Shown here piece by piece: positions 42,981 through 53,952 of a DNA stretch of 64,000 bases. The stretch covers positions 372,001 to 436,000 of the forward strand of contig MCGO01000004.1 in the NCBI GenBank assembly GCA_002104985.1. Direction: 5' to 3'. The stretch is from Rhizoclosmatium globosum (Eukaryota > Chytridiomycota > Chytridiomycetes > Chytridiales > Chytriomycetaceae). The position numbers and the translations under genes were made by a program. Position 1 is the stretch's first letter, and each line of letters begins with the position of its first letter. Under the pieces are notes generated by a model. That model ran no database searches and was not told the origin of the DNA. It worked only from the letters and a program-made list of their open reading frames with translations.

Positions 42981-45580
42981 TTATCCTTCTTTATTTCTTC
43001 CTTCCATTGGATTAAAATATCTAACTAAACCCTCTTTTGCAAACCAGTCGTCCGTCACGTTTGTTCCAGACACCAACTTGGCTTCGTCTAACCCGTTTTC
43101 TCCATAGAGTTCATCTCCAGCGTTCTTGCAACCAAACACAATAACTGAATAGCGATTTCCGTTCACTTGGCTCAAGCAGTGTTGATAAAACTCTGCGTCA
43201 AACACAAGAATATCCCCTGGAAGAACATCCACCTCAAAATTCATTCCAGGAAACTGCATTGCCCCACCTTCGAATTCTCCAAAGGGCAAGACAATATTGT
43301 AGCCAAAAGCAAGGTTGTTTACGTCGCGATGAAAGTCCATCGACCTTCCTGATTTATGACCGATACAGACCAAGTTAAAGATCCCCAAGAACGAATCCTC
43401 CAAAATGCCGAGTTGAGACGACGACAAATCAGTTTTGGTGGCGAATGATGCAACGTCTTGCTTCACAATTTCTTTGTGTTTTTGAAGAAGTTTACGGAGA
43501 CGGAGGTGATGGTGGTATAGCACCGGGAGATTCTTCTTCAAAAAGTTCTGTAGAAAGCCAAGGAGGGGCCCCAAATCATTAACCACATCGGCCTCCAAAT
43601 CAGATGACACTAGTTTCTTCGAATCGCCAGTTGTGAAGAGATGTTTACAATATCTTCGCCAAGTGCCAAGAAATACGGAACCAAATCCTGCATATGCCTT
43701 GGTTGACTCTCCCAGGAAAAGGACACGAGGAACCACTCTTCTGTACCTTCCCAAACAGCAAACTTTTAGCTCACGGCAAAAACCCATTCCACTCACAGAA
43801 ATAAGACCGCTCTATTACAGTTGGTAGTGTCTACGACTTGGCCGAAACGAATGCTCTTGTCTGTAAAGAGCTTTGGAAGAGAGAAAGTCGTATTTTTCTT
43901 TGGCTCAGGAATATACTTGTGCGTCACAAACTCTGTCTCCCATTTAACGTGCTCTGGATTCTTGATGTCTGTGCTTGATTCTGTTCATTGATGTACATTA
44001 GAAACTCGCCTGTCAACCAAAGCATCATACCGTTGTTTGCATCTCTTTGCTGCTTCTTTCGCATTTTGTATGCTGCGCGTTTGCTTTTGCGCTCTGTGTA
44101 AACCTTGGCCGCCTCCATCATATAGTCTGCCTCCATAATGTTGAAGTTAGTACTTGCCAAGAGAAGAGGAGCAAATTGACTTCAATTAGCTCGTAAAGGC
44201 TTTCGATACGCTTTGTCTAGCCTCCGTAATTTACCATGCGTTGGACCAAAGCCGTAGTCTCCGAAGTGCGCCAGCCTCGATTTGTTGGTGAGGAGAGTCA
44301 CCTTCAAGGCCATCACTAAGAAGTCTACAGCTCCGATACAATCACGCCAAATACGTAACCAAACCGCTCTCTTTGACGGTATATTGCTTCTTGCGAAGGA
44401 CGCGGCCGGGGGATGGGCTTCTTACCTGCAATCACACTTTGACCAGTTTGACAGGATGGGTGAGACAAGAGAACAATATTATTGCTGCGGCTTCTTGTGA
44501 AGTATCGGGCTAGAAACAAGGCAGGTTATTCGTCTGATGTCGTCAAGGAACAACTGCGGTTGGGGACGTACCTCTTTGTTGCAAAGTTTCGGACAAGATA
44601 AAAAGAGCACGGTTTTATTCAAAGTCAGATAATAAAACATACATCTCCTCTTCAGAATCTTCAGAGTCTCTGAGACAGTGGCCGGAATCTAATGCTGCAA
44701 CCTTGATGGCCTTGCCTGGATCGTATCGTTTGCTGTAAAGGGCTCTTCTGGCTTTCTTGGTTGACAAGGGAAGGTTTCCGTTGTGCAAAATAAATTGAAA
44801 CATTTGATGTTGCAATCTAGGCAGACCCGCATTGGAGGGAAGACGAGAATATTGCTCGACAAAATCCAGACACCTACTTGACTTTATTTACCCTGCATAG
44901 CGAAAATACAGACACATACCTGTAGCAGCAGTCAGAACCTGTTTTTTGTGCTCCGTTCACAACTCCGACGTAGTCCAAATATTGTTTTGTGAGCTGATTG
45001 ATGAGAGGGTATGTAGCAGGGGGCCAAAAGAATTTGTTTGGATGCGGATTGTACAACAAAATGGAGGATGCTTCAACGACCATTATGTACGAATGCGTAG
45101 GCACAAGTTCTCGGTCCATTCTTCTAAGTGGTGGTGAGCTTCATACTTTCAACAGGGGAGTACAAACTTGGAAACCTGAGAATCCACAATGATGCAGATA
45201 AAGCCGCGCTTACGTACACATTCCATTATCTCCATCGCAACATTCTGATTTGCAAACAAGCATTGGTTCCAATCGTTATCATTTGCGTAGCGACGCTTCT
45301 GCTTGGCATCTTTGAACGAAATGGGAGCGCGAAACAGGTACTCTTCGAGATTCAGTGACTTGGCTGCAGCTTTCATCTCGTGGTTGTTAAGACCGTCCTT
45401 TCTGTGCCTCATATCACCGTGACTTTTATGCAACAAGGAAGCCATATCAAATGGCTGCAGGACGGGAAGCTGCCTAACTACAATGAAGTTGAATCATAAA
45501 AGCTCATATGCTGCATAGTATGGCTCACCCTTAGAATTCAACTCGTCAGATGTTGTTTCGCAACCAGCAATTCCAATCAT
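42981..45580 (-). CDS. 2-oxoglutarate/Fe(II) dioxygenase, probable TET/JBP-type nucleic acid oxygenase
   Basis: Exons right to left: 45580-45529, 45477-45168, 45123-44920, 44873-44643, 44484-44426, 44324-44235, 44126-44010, 43968-43797, 43746-42981; 666 aa. The C-terminal third has a full 2OG-Fe(II) core: MDFHRDVNN (H551, D553), GEFEGGAMQFPGMNF, VDVLPGDILVFDAEFYQH (H601) and NGNRYSVIVF (R610, 2OG carboxylate). The FEGG...PG...GD...H...R layout resembles TET/JBP enzymes, which oxidise 5-methylcytosine or thymine in DNA and are expanded in some fungi. The N-terminal two thirds (for example SVSK-GFICIIVDSQVSK, LLYNPHPNKFFWPPATYP, EFVTHKYIPEPK, FSLPKLFTD) are unassigned. The 41-nt intron at 43,969-44,009 appears to have a GC donor. 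The start ATG is uncertain. It converges on the MULE gene. Confidence 0.68.
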
Positions 45581-47039
45581 GAAATATACGCAGAGTGCCT
45601 ACATGAAACGTTGACGACGCGATGGCGATGTATAGTAGTTGTAGCAGTTGAGTTAGCGCCGCCAAACTCATCGTTGAGGGTCTTTTACCTCGCAAAGTAC
45701 GCTTTGATATTTCCTATAGTTGTTTTTTCTAAATTCCGTCCTTAATTCTCGACCTTTTCTTTTTGAGATAGAATCTGTTCCTTTCCACTTCTTTTCCGCG
45801 TATTCTATTACATTGTTTGTTTTGATTATGCTCAATACATTCATTTCATATTTTCGTAGCACCCATTACGAATCGTTAACTGAGAAAGATCGTCAAAATC
45901 GGCATTTCAGCCTCGGACATCTTGAGCATTACTCTATCGAAGCTGGATTCTAAAATTTGGTGGCTTTTGGATAAGTCTTCGACGTTCTGAAAACATTCAA
46001 GCAAGTATCCCAAAAAAGCAACACGTTGTCACTTCAAATTGTCCCTACCATATGACGAGACTCAGTAAAAGCCAACAACAACGACGCAATGCGTCACCTT
46101 TCTGCAAAGCCTCGTCCAACGCCAACCTGGCGATAAGTCGCTCGTCGAACAAGTCGCAACCTGAATCAAATTCGAACAACATGCAGCAGAAGTACGTCGA
46201 CCACGACGAGCGGTCCCACAATGACCATATTGCCAAACATTCGACGAATGGTTTGAAGAGACCGTGTACGAGACAGTGGAAGGAAAGAGGCGTCGTAAGG
46301 TGCTTGGTTTTGTTTTCTCAACGTCACCTCACCTTCTCAAATGTGATAAGGACTGTACCCACTTTGATTCAGTTGGCATTGGTTATCGAGGAAGTTGGCT
46401 ACATTCTCTTATAGTAAGCGAACTTCATACGTTGTCCAAATCAGATACTTTCTTCGTCCAATTATTTATTTTGCTTTTATACTTTCCCGGTCTTTTGTCT
46501 TTTAATGGTATTTATAGTGATTTTCGTTTTTCATACAATGCCACGTTCCACTCAGCGACGCCATTCTCTTGGCCACATAGGTGAGACTGATCTCCTTGAT
46601 CCTTCTGCATTTGGAACCATCCTCCGTATGCCAATGTTCAAAAGTTTTTCCTCTTCTCATGAGTCCCTTCGAGTACCTATCACTACCATTACACCGCATA
46701 TACGTCACAACCAAAACCCTTCGCGTTAGGGATAATACGAGGCTTCTACGTATGAGATGTAACGTGTGTGTATGAGTGGTCGGTGTGCTTGACAATTCAG
46801 TGGTCGGAACTTCATTTTTTCCATTCTTCTCCCTCCAAAACAGTCACATTAGAATGGTATCCTGAAAACATGTAGCTGATTTCCTCACTAATTACATGTT
46901 TTCTGCCTCCCTAGCTTCTTGGATTGACGTGTTGCAGGGTACAAAGCTCACTTGACCCAACCAGTAAAGAATGCATTATTTCCTCCACTCACCCCCTCCT
47001 TCTTCTTCACCCCATCTGAAACCAAAAACCCCTTCATCT
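45581..47039. other. Island spacer with one possible broken gene (46.05-46.45 kb)
   Basis: On the + strand a frame begins at 46,051 (MTRLSKSQQQRRNASPFCK, Ser/Asn/Gln-rich). A protein-like segment in another frame follows (QTFDEWFEETVYETVEGKRR, then LGFVFSTSPHLLKCDKDCTH). Joining them needs an intron or frameshift that I could not place. The remainder shows no supportable gene. Confidence 0.3.
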
Positions 47040-47830
47040 CCAGGAACAGCATCCAACGTATCCTCTCCTCCCCAAAACCCTTCCATAACAACCTGCCCCA
47101 CAAGCATCCTGCGTAACTGTACTACACTGTCCACTGAAAAACAGACCTACGGCAAACAACGTCGCTCCACCACTTCCAAGCATCTGCATCAACAGATCAT
47201 ATGCGTCTTTGATGCCGCCAACAGATACGCTTTGGTCTGGGGTGTAGAAGGCTGCAGCAGCAGTTATGAGGATGAAGGAGTTTATGAGCGTAGAGGAGGG
47301 ATACAATGCTGTCTACGTTCAAGTGGTGGAGGCATTGTTTAAGGAGGAGGAGGAGGTGGTCTGGGAGGGAACGTGGAGATGGTAGGTTTGTGACAAGGGT
47401 GACAAGGGTGTTTGCGGATTTGGTGCGTGTTGGGTAATGCTGCAGGGGTAATTTTGGCATCGGGGTGTAAAGGTTGTGTTGCGTTTTCAGTGGATTCTCG
47501 TGGTTCTTGGACTTGATCCATTTTCTTGCCACCCACTTTGTTCTTTTCAAGGTGTTTGTGGTATTAGGGGGACTTGAAGTGGACTAGATATGAGTGGAGG
47601 TATAGCATGACAGTCGCACCAAGAATTTCAAGACAGGTGTAGAGTGCAGTAGAGTCAGTGATGAGAGAATCAACAATGGCAGATAGCCTTTGAATGCCTG
47701 GCCCCAATCCACACCCAGTTGAGGAAGTAAGGCCATAAAACAGACACCAACACCAAGAATGAGAATAAATATAAAGATTTTGGAGGTACTTTTGGTGCAG
47801 ATTAATTGCCAATTTAGCCAAGCTGGCTGA
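47040..47830 (-). pseudogene. NRAMP-type divalent metal transporter relic
   Basis: Fragments in NRAMP order on the minus strand are FILILGVGVCFMALLPQLG then GQAFKGYLP (one frame), CLEILGATVMLYLHSYLVH (second frame; the family reads GATVMPHNLYLHS), LINSFILITAAAAFYTP, GGATLFAVGLFFSGQCSTVT, and LVGQVVMEGF in yet another frame (family: LAGQVVMEGF). At least two frame breaks and the missing Pro-His-Asn of the TM6 metal site argue for a dead copy. NRAMP proteins import Mn2+/Fe2+. A few breaks could be unmodelled introns or sequence errors. Confidence 0.6.
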
Positions 47831-50800
47831 GGAGGTGTGTTGATCTTGTCTGAAATTTATTTAAATCTTACAACATAATTCAGATTTTCAACTTTCATTG
47901 CTTCCTGCATGGATACCGACCTACTGCTGTTATCAAGGCAACTGCAAAGACAGCAATATACAATTACCTGACCCCACTATTTGGTGCCCCACTTGCACTT
48001 CCTGTAGCAGTTCCACAGGTAGTGACCAACGAACGATATTGTTGCATTTCTTCTCCATCACAGACAGTTTCTTGTTGCCATGCCATTCAATAACATTCAG
48101 CGTGGCCCACACTTTGAAATGAATCTTATTGGGGCAATGTCAAGAATGGGCAATATTTTGGCTTATACCAGAGAGTAAGTTTTATCTGTCAAGCCTTCAT
48201 TTGCTAATTTCAAACATACTACCATTGAAACAGTTTTATTTGCCCAGAGATGGCACTCCTTGGAAGTGAAGCTTGTTTTCCTCTTGCACCACTTCCAACC
48301 AAGGCTACCATGGTTCAAGCAGTCTTTTGTGGGATAGACTATCGTGTTCTATGTCAATAGTTTATGCCACAACTGAGGGACCTTTTGGGGCCTCTTACTG
48401 TTCCACTTCGTCAACCACCAGGTGGAGTTAACTTTCTACCTTCACTTGTAGCTGCTGCTGCAAATTTCCAGCACATCATTGTACCTGCATTGGGAATAAT
48501 TAGCCCACCAAATGGGGTTGGAAGATACAATGGTCGTGGAGGGACTTGAGCTGAACATTGTGGCATAATTGGACTGCTTTTTTGAGTTGAATCTGTTTGC
48601 TGGAGTTGCCACTGGAGGAATGAGACAGTCTGAGAATCCGACCCAGTTCCGGCAATTCCGACCCACCCCAAAAAACACAAAACCCGCCATAACTCTCACA
48701 TTCTTTGCTTGTTTTCGTGGCCTTTTAAAATTATAATAAATAACTATTGAAACTGCAACCGAATATGCCCACCACAAGGTATTGCTATCTCAAGACCAGT
48801 AAAGGCGTGTGTTCTTGACCTGGTGCAAGAAAGTCTGTTACTCCACACACCAGCTAGAGACACTATTTCCCAATATAAAATCGAATAAAAAACTAGTATG
48901 TTTATGTGTGAAAGAATAATGAATACAAAGGGAAGTTTGATTTTTAATCGGCAGCGATTTGAAGTTCCAGGTCCACAGAAAAATAAGATTTAAACTCCAA
49001 ACCTTTTATTAAGCACCAATTAATTTGCGTAAACAACATCAAATTGATTGTATTAATATGCTAACAGAGGCCTGTGAGGCCTGAATTCCCGGCAGTCAAG
49101 TTTCGCAACAGGCAAGTTCTGGTTCACAAAATACTGATTAACTTTTTTGGATCCACAAAGACAAAAAGTGAACCTGTTCAATCATAAATTTAAACAATAT
49201 ATTACTCAAAGTCTCTTCAAAAGGAAGTGAGTGTGATTGTTTCTGGTCCCAGAAAGCTCAATTTGGTGTGCAATTTTGAATGGTTTGAAAAACACCGCCT
49301 AGAGTTTCAACGCAACACCAAGAATGCTTCATTGCTTCTCTTAGCATTAAAACAAGCCTTATTTATTTATTTTTGCGCTTTGTTTGTCTTGCAACAATGT
49401 TAGCAATAAAATGGAATGTTATTGATTGAGCAAGTCTTCACTTTGGTTTTGAAAGTGCCCACTTCAAATTAATTCAACACAGCCAGTACCAACCAAACTG
49501 GTTTAAATTAAGTAATAAAAGGTGAAAACATCGAATTCTGGACTTTGGTGGATGATCATTTATCACAAATTTAGTACACATTTCTGTGAAATCCACATCA
49601 AAATGATACTCACCACTTTTCAAGGTCAGTCTGCCCTCCCAGTACCCTCCCAGACTGCCAACACCAAGTTTGCCAATATTAAAAGATTATGCTGGGCAGG
49701 ATGGTGTTGTAACTCCAGAGAAACTCAATATATGTCACTAAAAACTGTATTCATTTGCAGCGTAAAACTTGTCAGATACAACAAAAGCAGGACGTAAATA
49801 AAAACTGGGCATAAAAAAGAGTAGAATGCAATTAAAGACAGCAAGATGAACGCAGCAGTAATTGATTAATGCAACAAATTTGTGACAAACAGATACAGAA
49901 CAAGGGACTACGATGTCCTATGAATCTCTTTTTAACTTCAGCTACGTTAATTCGCGTATTTCCTTGACAGTAATTGCATGGAGATTGGACCATCTAACAA
50001 GTGTCAAGCTGCCTTTTCTGTTGCTTCCAACTTTGAGATACCACGTCTTCCCCTTCTGTTGGTTTTATTCATCTCTTTCATATATGATAAAATACAATAA
50101 AATATGTTGTTTAATGAACGCTAAAAATGATTGGATAATTAATGGGTCGGTGAATCTGGATTGAGCGTTTTTTTGGATGGGTTGGAATTGCCAGAAGTGG
50201 GTCAGATTCTCAGACTGTCTCAATCAATGATGTTAATTGTATGTAAAACTTTTATTGCATTGAATAATTCTAAAGGGCTTCAAAGTAACCCTTTATTCTC
50301 AGAAATTAGACAAACAAAACAAGACAAGCACAAAAAGGCTAAATCAAGCAGACAAGTAATCAAGTCAAAAAGGCGCAATGAATCAAAGCAAAAACGAGTT
50401 GCAGGTGATGGATTGGATGGGAAACATCAGTGTTGAAAGTTATCTTAAGTTGACACTTACAAGTTTTTACCACAAGATTCTGTCAAAAATTTGGTTGAAA
50501 CCAATAATTTAGAAAGAACCCCAGAAGTGGAGTTGCTGGAGATGGAGGATGCAGCAAAACTTGGTATTGATAATTCCAATTTCAGCACACAACTGATTAC
50601 TCAGCACACAACTCAATACTTAAAGTTCCTGGTGCATTTACAATTGGAGTTCCTGACCTGACAAGGATTCAACGGAACCAGATCCATACAACCCTCAAAG
50701 GTGTCGACCGGTTTTATTTTTGCTCAAACTGCTCTCACTCAGTAAGTTCCTCCAGTCCTTCCTGTACACCTATAAATTTAATACGTTCTGATACATACAC

Positions 50801-51156
50801 GTAAACAGAATCGAAGCCATCCAAGTATAAGTCATACGACTGGAACCCTGACTCGAGGTTGACTGGGAGGTTGAATTGAACCTCACTGAAGGTTGGGTGA
50901 ATGGCGAACATACTTCGAGTAACTTTTGACTGTACTTCGAGTGAGACTGAGGTGTAGGTTGGAATATGTGTAGTGTTGGGAACAGTGATCTCCTGATTTG
51001 TTACATTGAAGTAGTATGATACTTCAACATTTCCTTCTGATCTTGTGCATCAATCCAGATAATATTGATTGACAGGGCAGCTTTAATTTGAACACCTCTT
51101 TCCCTTGATCAAATGATAAAGCAGTTGCTACTAGTTATTGAACATCTTTCTACTGG
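47831..51156. other. AT-rich island DNA without supportable genes
   Basis: Only short peptide-like stretches appear on the + strand: IKATAKTAIYNYLTPLFGAP near 47.94 kb, NNIQRGPHFEMNLIGAMSRM near 48.1 kb, and RDLLGPLTVPLRQPPGGVNF near 48.4 kb. They are broken by stops and I do not recognise them. From about 48.6 kb onward the sequence is AT-rich with no frame of note. It probably consists of old mobile-element debris. Confidence 0.45.
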
Positions 51157-51390
51157 ATGCCCACCGAACAAATGCTTGAAGTCCGTTTGATGATGACTGG
51201 AATTCAGCTCGATATCAACCGACCTTTCACTCGCTGTCAAGTCGCCTTCCAGTCTAGTCTCCAGTCTAGCCTTCAGTCAAGGGTCGAGTCGAATGTCAGG
51301 CTCAAACCCCAATATGCTGGGAGCTGTTCAGAAAACGGAAAGCAAAATGCCTTTAAGAATCAGTATTACACAAAGTGAGAAGGTCTTTAA

Positions 51391-51681
51391 ATGAATGAAT
51401 TCAGAAGACGTGGGAAAACGGTACTCCTGTATGTTGCAGATGACCATCGAGGGCCGTTACCATACAGCAACTCTTCAGCCTTTGTTATTACCAGGAACAA
51501 GAAGTCAGCAATGGCAAAGGCGGTCCACAAATTGTTGTACAAACATTGTGAAAAGGGCCCTCCATCTGCGCTGATAAAATTAGCTGCTCTTAAAGATCAA
51601 AATCAAAGGCAAAGGGAGGAAATGGAGAAACAGAAGCAATTGATTGAGTCACTCCAGAAACAACTTGCTGCAAAACACTAA
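51391..51681 (+). CDS. Hypothetical 96-aa ORF with C-terminal coiled coil
   Basis: The ORF has a plausible composition. A basic N-terminal part (GKTVLLYVADDHRGPLPYSN, SAFVITRNKKSAMAKAVHKL) is followed by a heptad-like helix (QRQREEMEKQKQLIESLQKQ). It could be a last exon or a relic, and no upstream exon was found. I do not recognise it. It lies alone in otherwise non-coding island DNA. Confidence 0.35.
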   Translation: MNEFRRRGKTVLLYVADDHRGPLPYSNSSAFVITRNKKSAMAKAVHKLLYKHCEKGPPSALIKLAALKDQNQRQREEMEKQKQLIESLQKQLAAKH

Positions 51682-53952
51682 TTCTTTCAAAGACTCAAAG
51701 AAATGATTGCAAAACTTGAATAGGAACCAAAAAAGCAGAAATATTTCAATAAACTACACTGAGTTTTTTTTCTGTCTGAGATTCTTCTTTCTTTCATTTG
51801 AATCAATCGCAGCGACAAATGCTTACATTTGTCCTTGAACGCAAAATTACATTTGTTCTCAATTGCAAAATCAACATTGACTGAAAGGCAAGAGGGATAA
51901 GGTGGCAGTTAAATGTAAGAGTGTTGCACACTTAGTCTGAAAAACTGGAACTCAAGTGATGACAAAGACAGGAAACAGCCAGGAACGGTGCCAATACAGT
52001 CAAAGGATGCTTTATTTCATACTTCCGGGAAATACCAAAAGTGTAGAAGGAGTTCATTGATGTCTCATGAAAGCAGGTAGTTATTGGTGAAAAGTCCCTG
52101 CTTTTCTGGACCCTCACTTTCCAAACATAGACCAACTTTGAAACTCTCTCAATTGTGTTTAATCAATAAGGATGTCTCTGAAAGTCGCTGGGTAACATGA
52201 AACAGAGTTCAGCGCCAGAGGACTCTGTTTCTCCATCGTTTCTGTTTTTCTTTGAAGCTAACAGCCTTACCACCACGCATGAAGCACAAACATCAAACAG
52301 TAGATGGATCAGACTCTGCTTCATCCAAGTCTGGCTCTTGGGAGAACAAGAGGCAGAAAGATACCAGCATTGCAGTCTGTGTTCATAATCGTTCCCTCTC
52401 CCAATATTAAGTCACCCGTCAATATAGGATATCATAGAATTGTCTGATCTGCCAATTCCATTATCTAGCCGCAGTAGTCCAGTGCGTCTGGATGAAGACT
52501 CGATGGCAACTGAAACAACTTGGAAATTATTAAAATTTAATTGATCTTCATGCTTTTGCTAAATATGAGGCCGGAGTTTCATTCTTAATGTTATGTGTGA
52601 AGGTACTGCTTCACTCTTTTTTTTGAACCGTGAAGCCAGAACCTCTTTTAAGTGTGAGCTATCGTATTCATATTTTCCTTGCAGCTGACAGAGTGTCTTG
52701 GGTCAGTGCTGCTGTTAAAAGAGTCTCAAAGCTGTTGTTTTTCTAACTTGCAGCAGCTATCCTGAGATCCCATTAGGAACAGAGCCCTGGTAGGTCACAA
52801 GATAGTCCCAATTTATTTAATTGTGTCTGATCTGTAGATTAAAAGATGTTTGAAGGCAAACAGAGTGGCAGCAGGAGCTGTGTAGGGATGGCAGCAAAAG
52901 GATGACTTGTTTCTAGGCAGATTCCAACTGTAAAAATCCAATTTTGGACCAAATCCACAATAGTTATTGCCATTCCAACATCCAGGGCCGCATCTACCAA
53001 CTTCACATACACCAACATCTACACACTCAAGTTTGATGGTGATACAGCAAATTCACAGTTCCTTTGGGAGAGGAGGGGATATCTCAATTTAACAATGCTC
53101 CTTCTTTCTACCACTCACCGTCACAATCCTCAATCCAAAGTGCAAAAATTTCCCTCAAAACATATCTTTTATCATATCAAAAGATCAGGCCAAGATATAT
53201 AAACCGAAATCAATCCCATCAATTTAATAATGAATATATGAGGGTGGAAGGAACAGATTTTTCTTTATCTTTTGCTCTTTGAAACTCGCGCTGTTGTGAT
53301 ACCATCGCTCACACCTACACGCTCCTTTAAGATAGATAGCATCTCTCTGTTGAGGGAATCTTTAGTAGCAATAGTAGTGAGAGCACAATGTCCGAACTTC
53401 AATATATTATTTGAATAGATGGACACAGATTGAACATCCTTGTTGCTCATGTGGCTTTGAGATTAAGTTTCTTTGAAGGTTGCCCTTCTTCGAAGTTTGG
53501 ACTGGTTTAACAGCACTTGGAAACTCAAGACTCGCACATTTTCCTTGACAATATGAACATTGTTTCATATGAAAGTCTCTTTAGAGGTGCTAAGGACTTT
53601 CTGAAAGGGGAAAAGTGTCTGATTGTTGGCCATTGCACTATTTGTTTCCAGTGTGCGAAAATATGTTTCTGTGTCCTTAGTCAATCTCCATTATCTCTCA
53701 CTTACACAAAAAGATACGAAACTTTTGAGTCACACAGTTTTATTATACTCACCATGGAACTTCCTAATAAAAAAGGAAAAATAGACCATCTTTCACATTA
53801 TATGAATTATCTCAAAAAGTTACTTCTGCTTTCTGCTGTCATTTCTGTAAAAGAGACTGATTCCAATTTTGATAAGAACAAAATTTTTGGATAAATCACC
53901 ACCATAACAAGTGGTTACAACCAATTTATTTTGTCAATAACAGCATTTTGTT
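51682..53952. other. AT-rich spacer between island and VPS13
   Basis: I see no supportable gene, tRNA or structured repeat here. Short open frames have the composition of chance ORFs. The VPS13 3' UTR must lie at the right end. Confidence 0.5.

Noticed and set aside
48900..53900. Possible LTR retroelement or tRNA genes in the AT-rich spacer.
   Set aside because: I found no paired long repeats, reverse-transcriptase motifs or cloverleaf-compatible A and B boxes by eye; a computed repeat and tRNA scan would be decisive.
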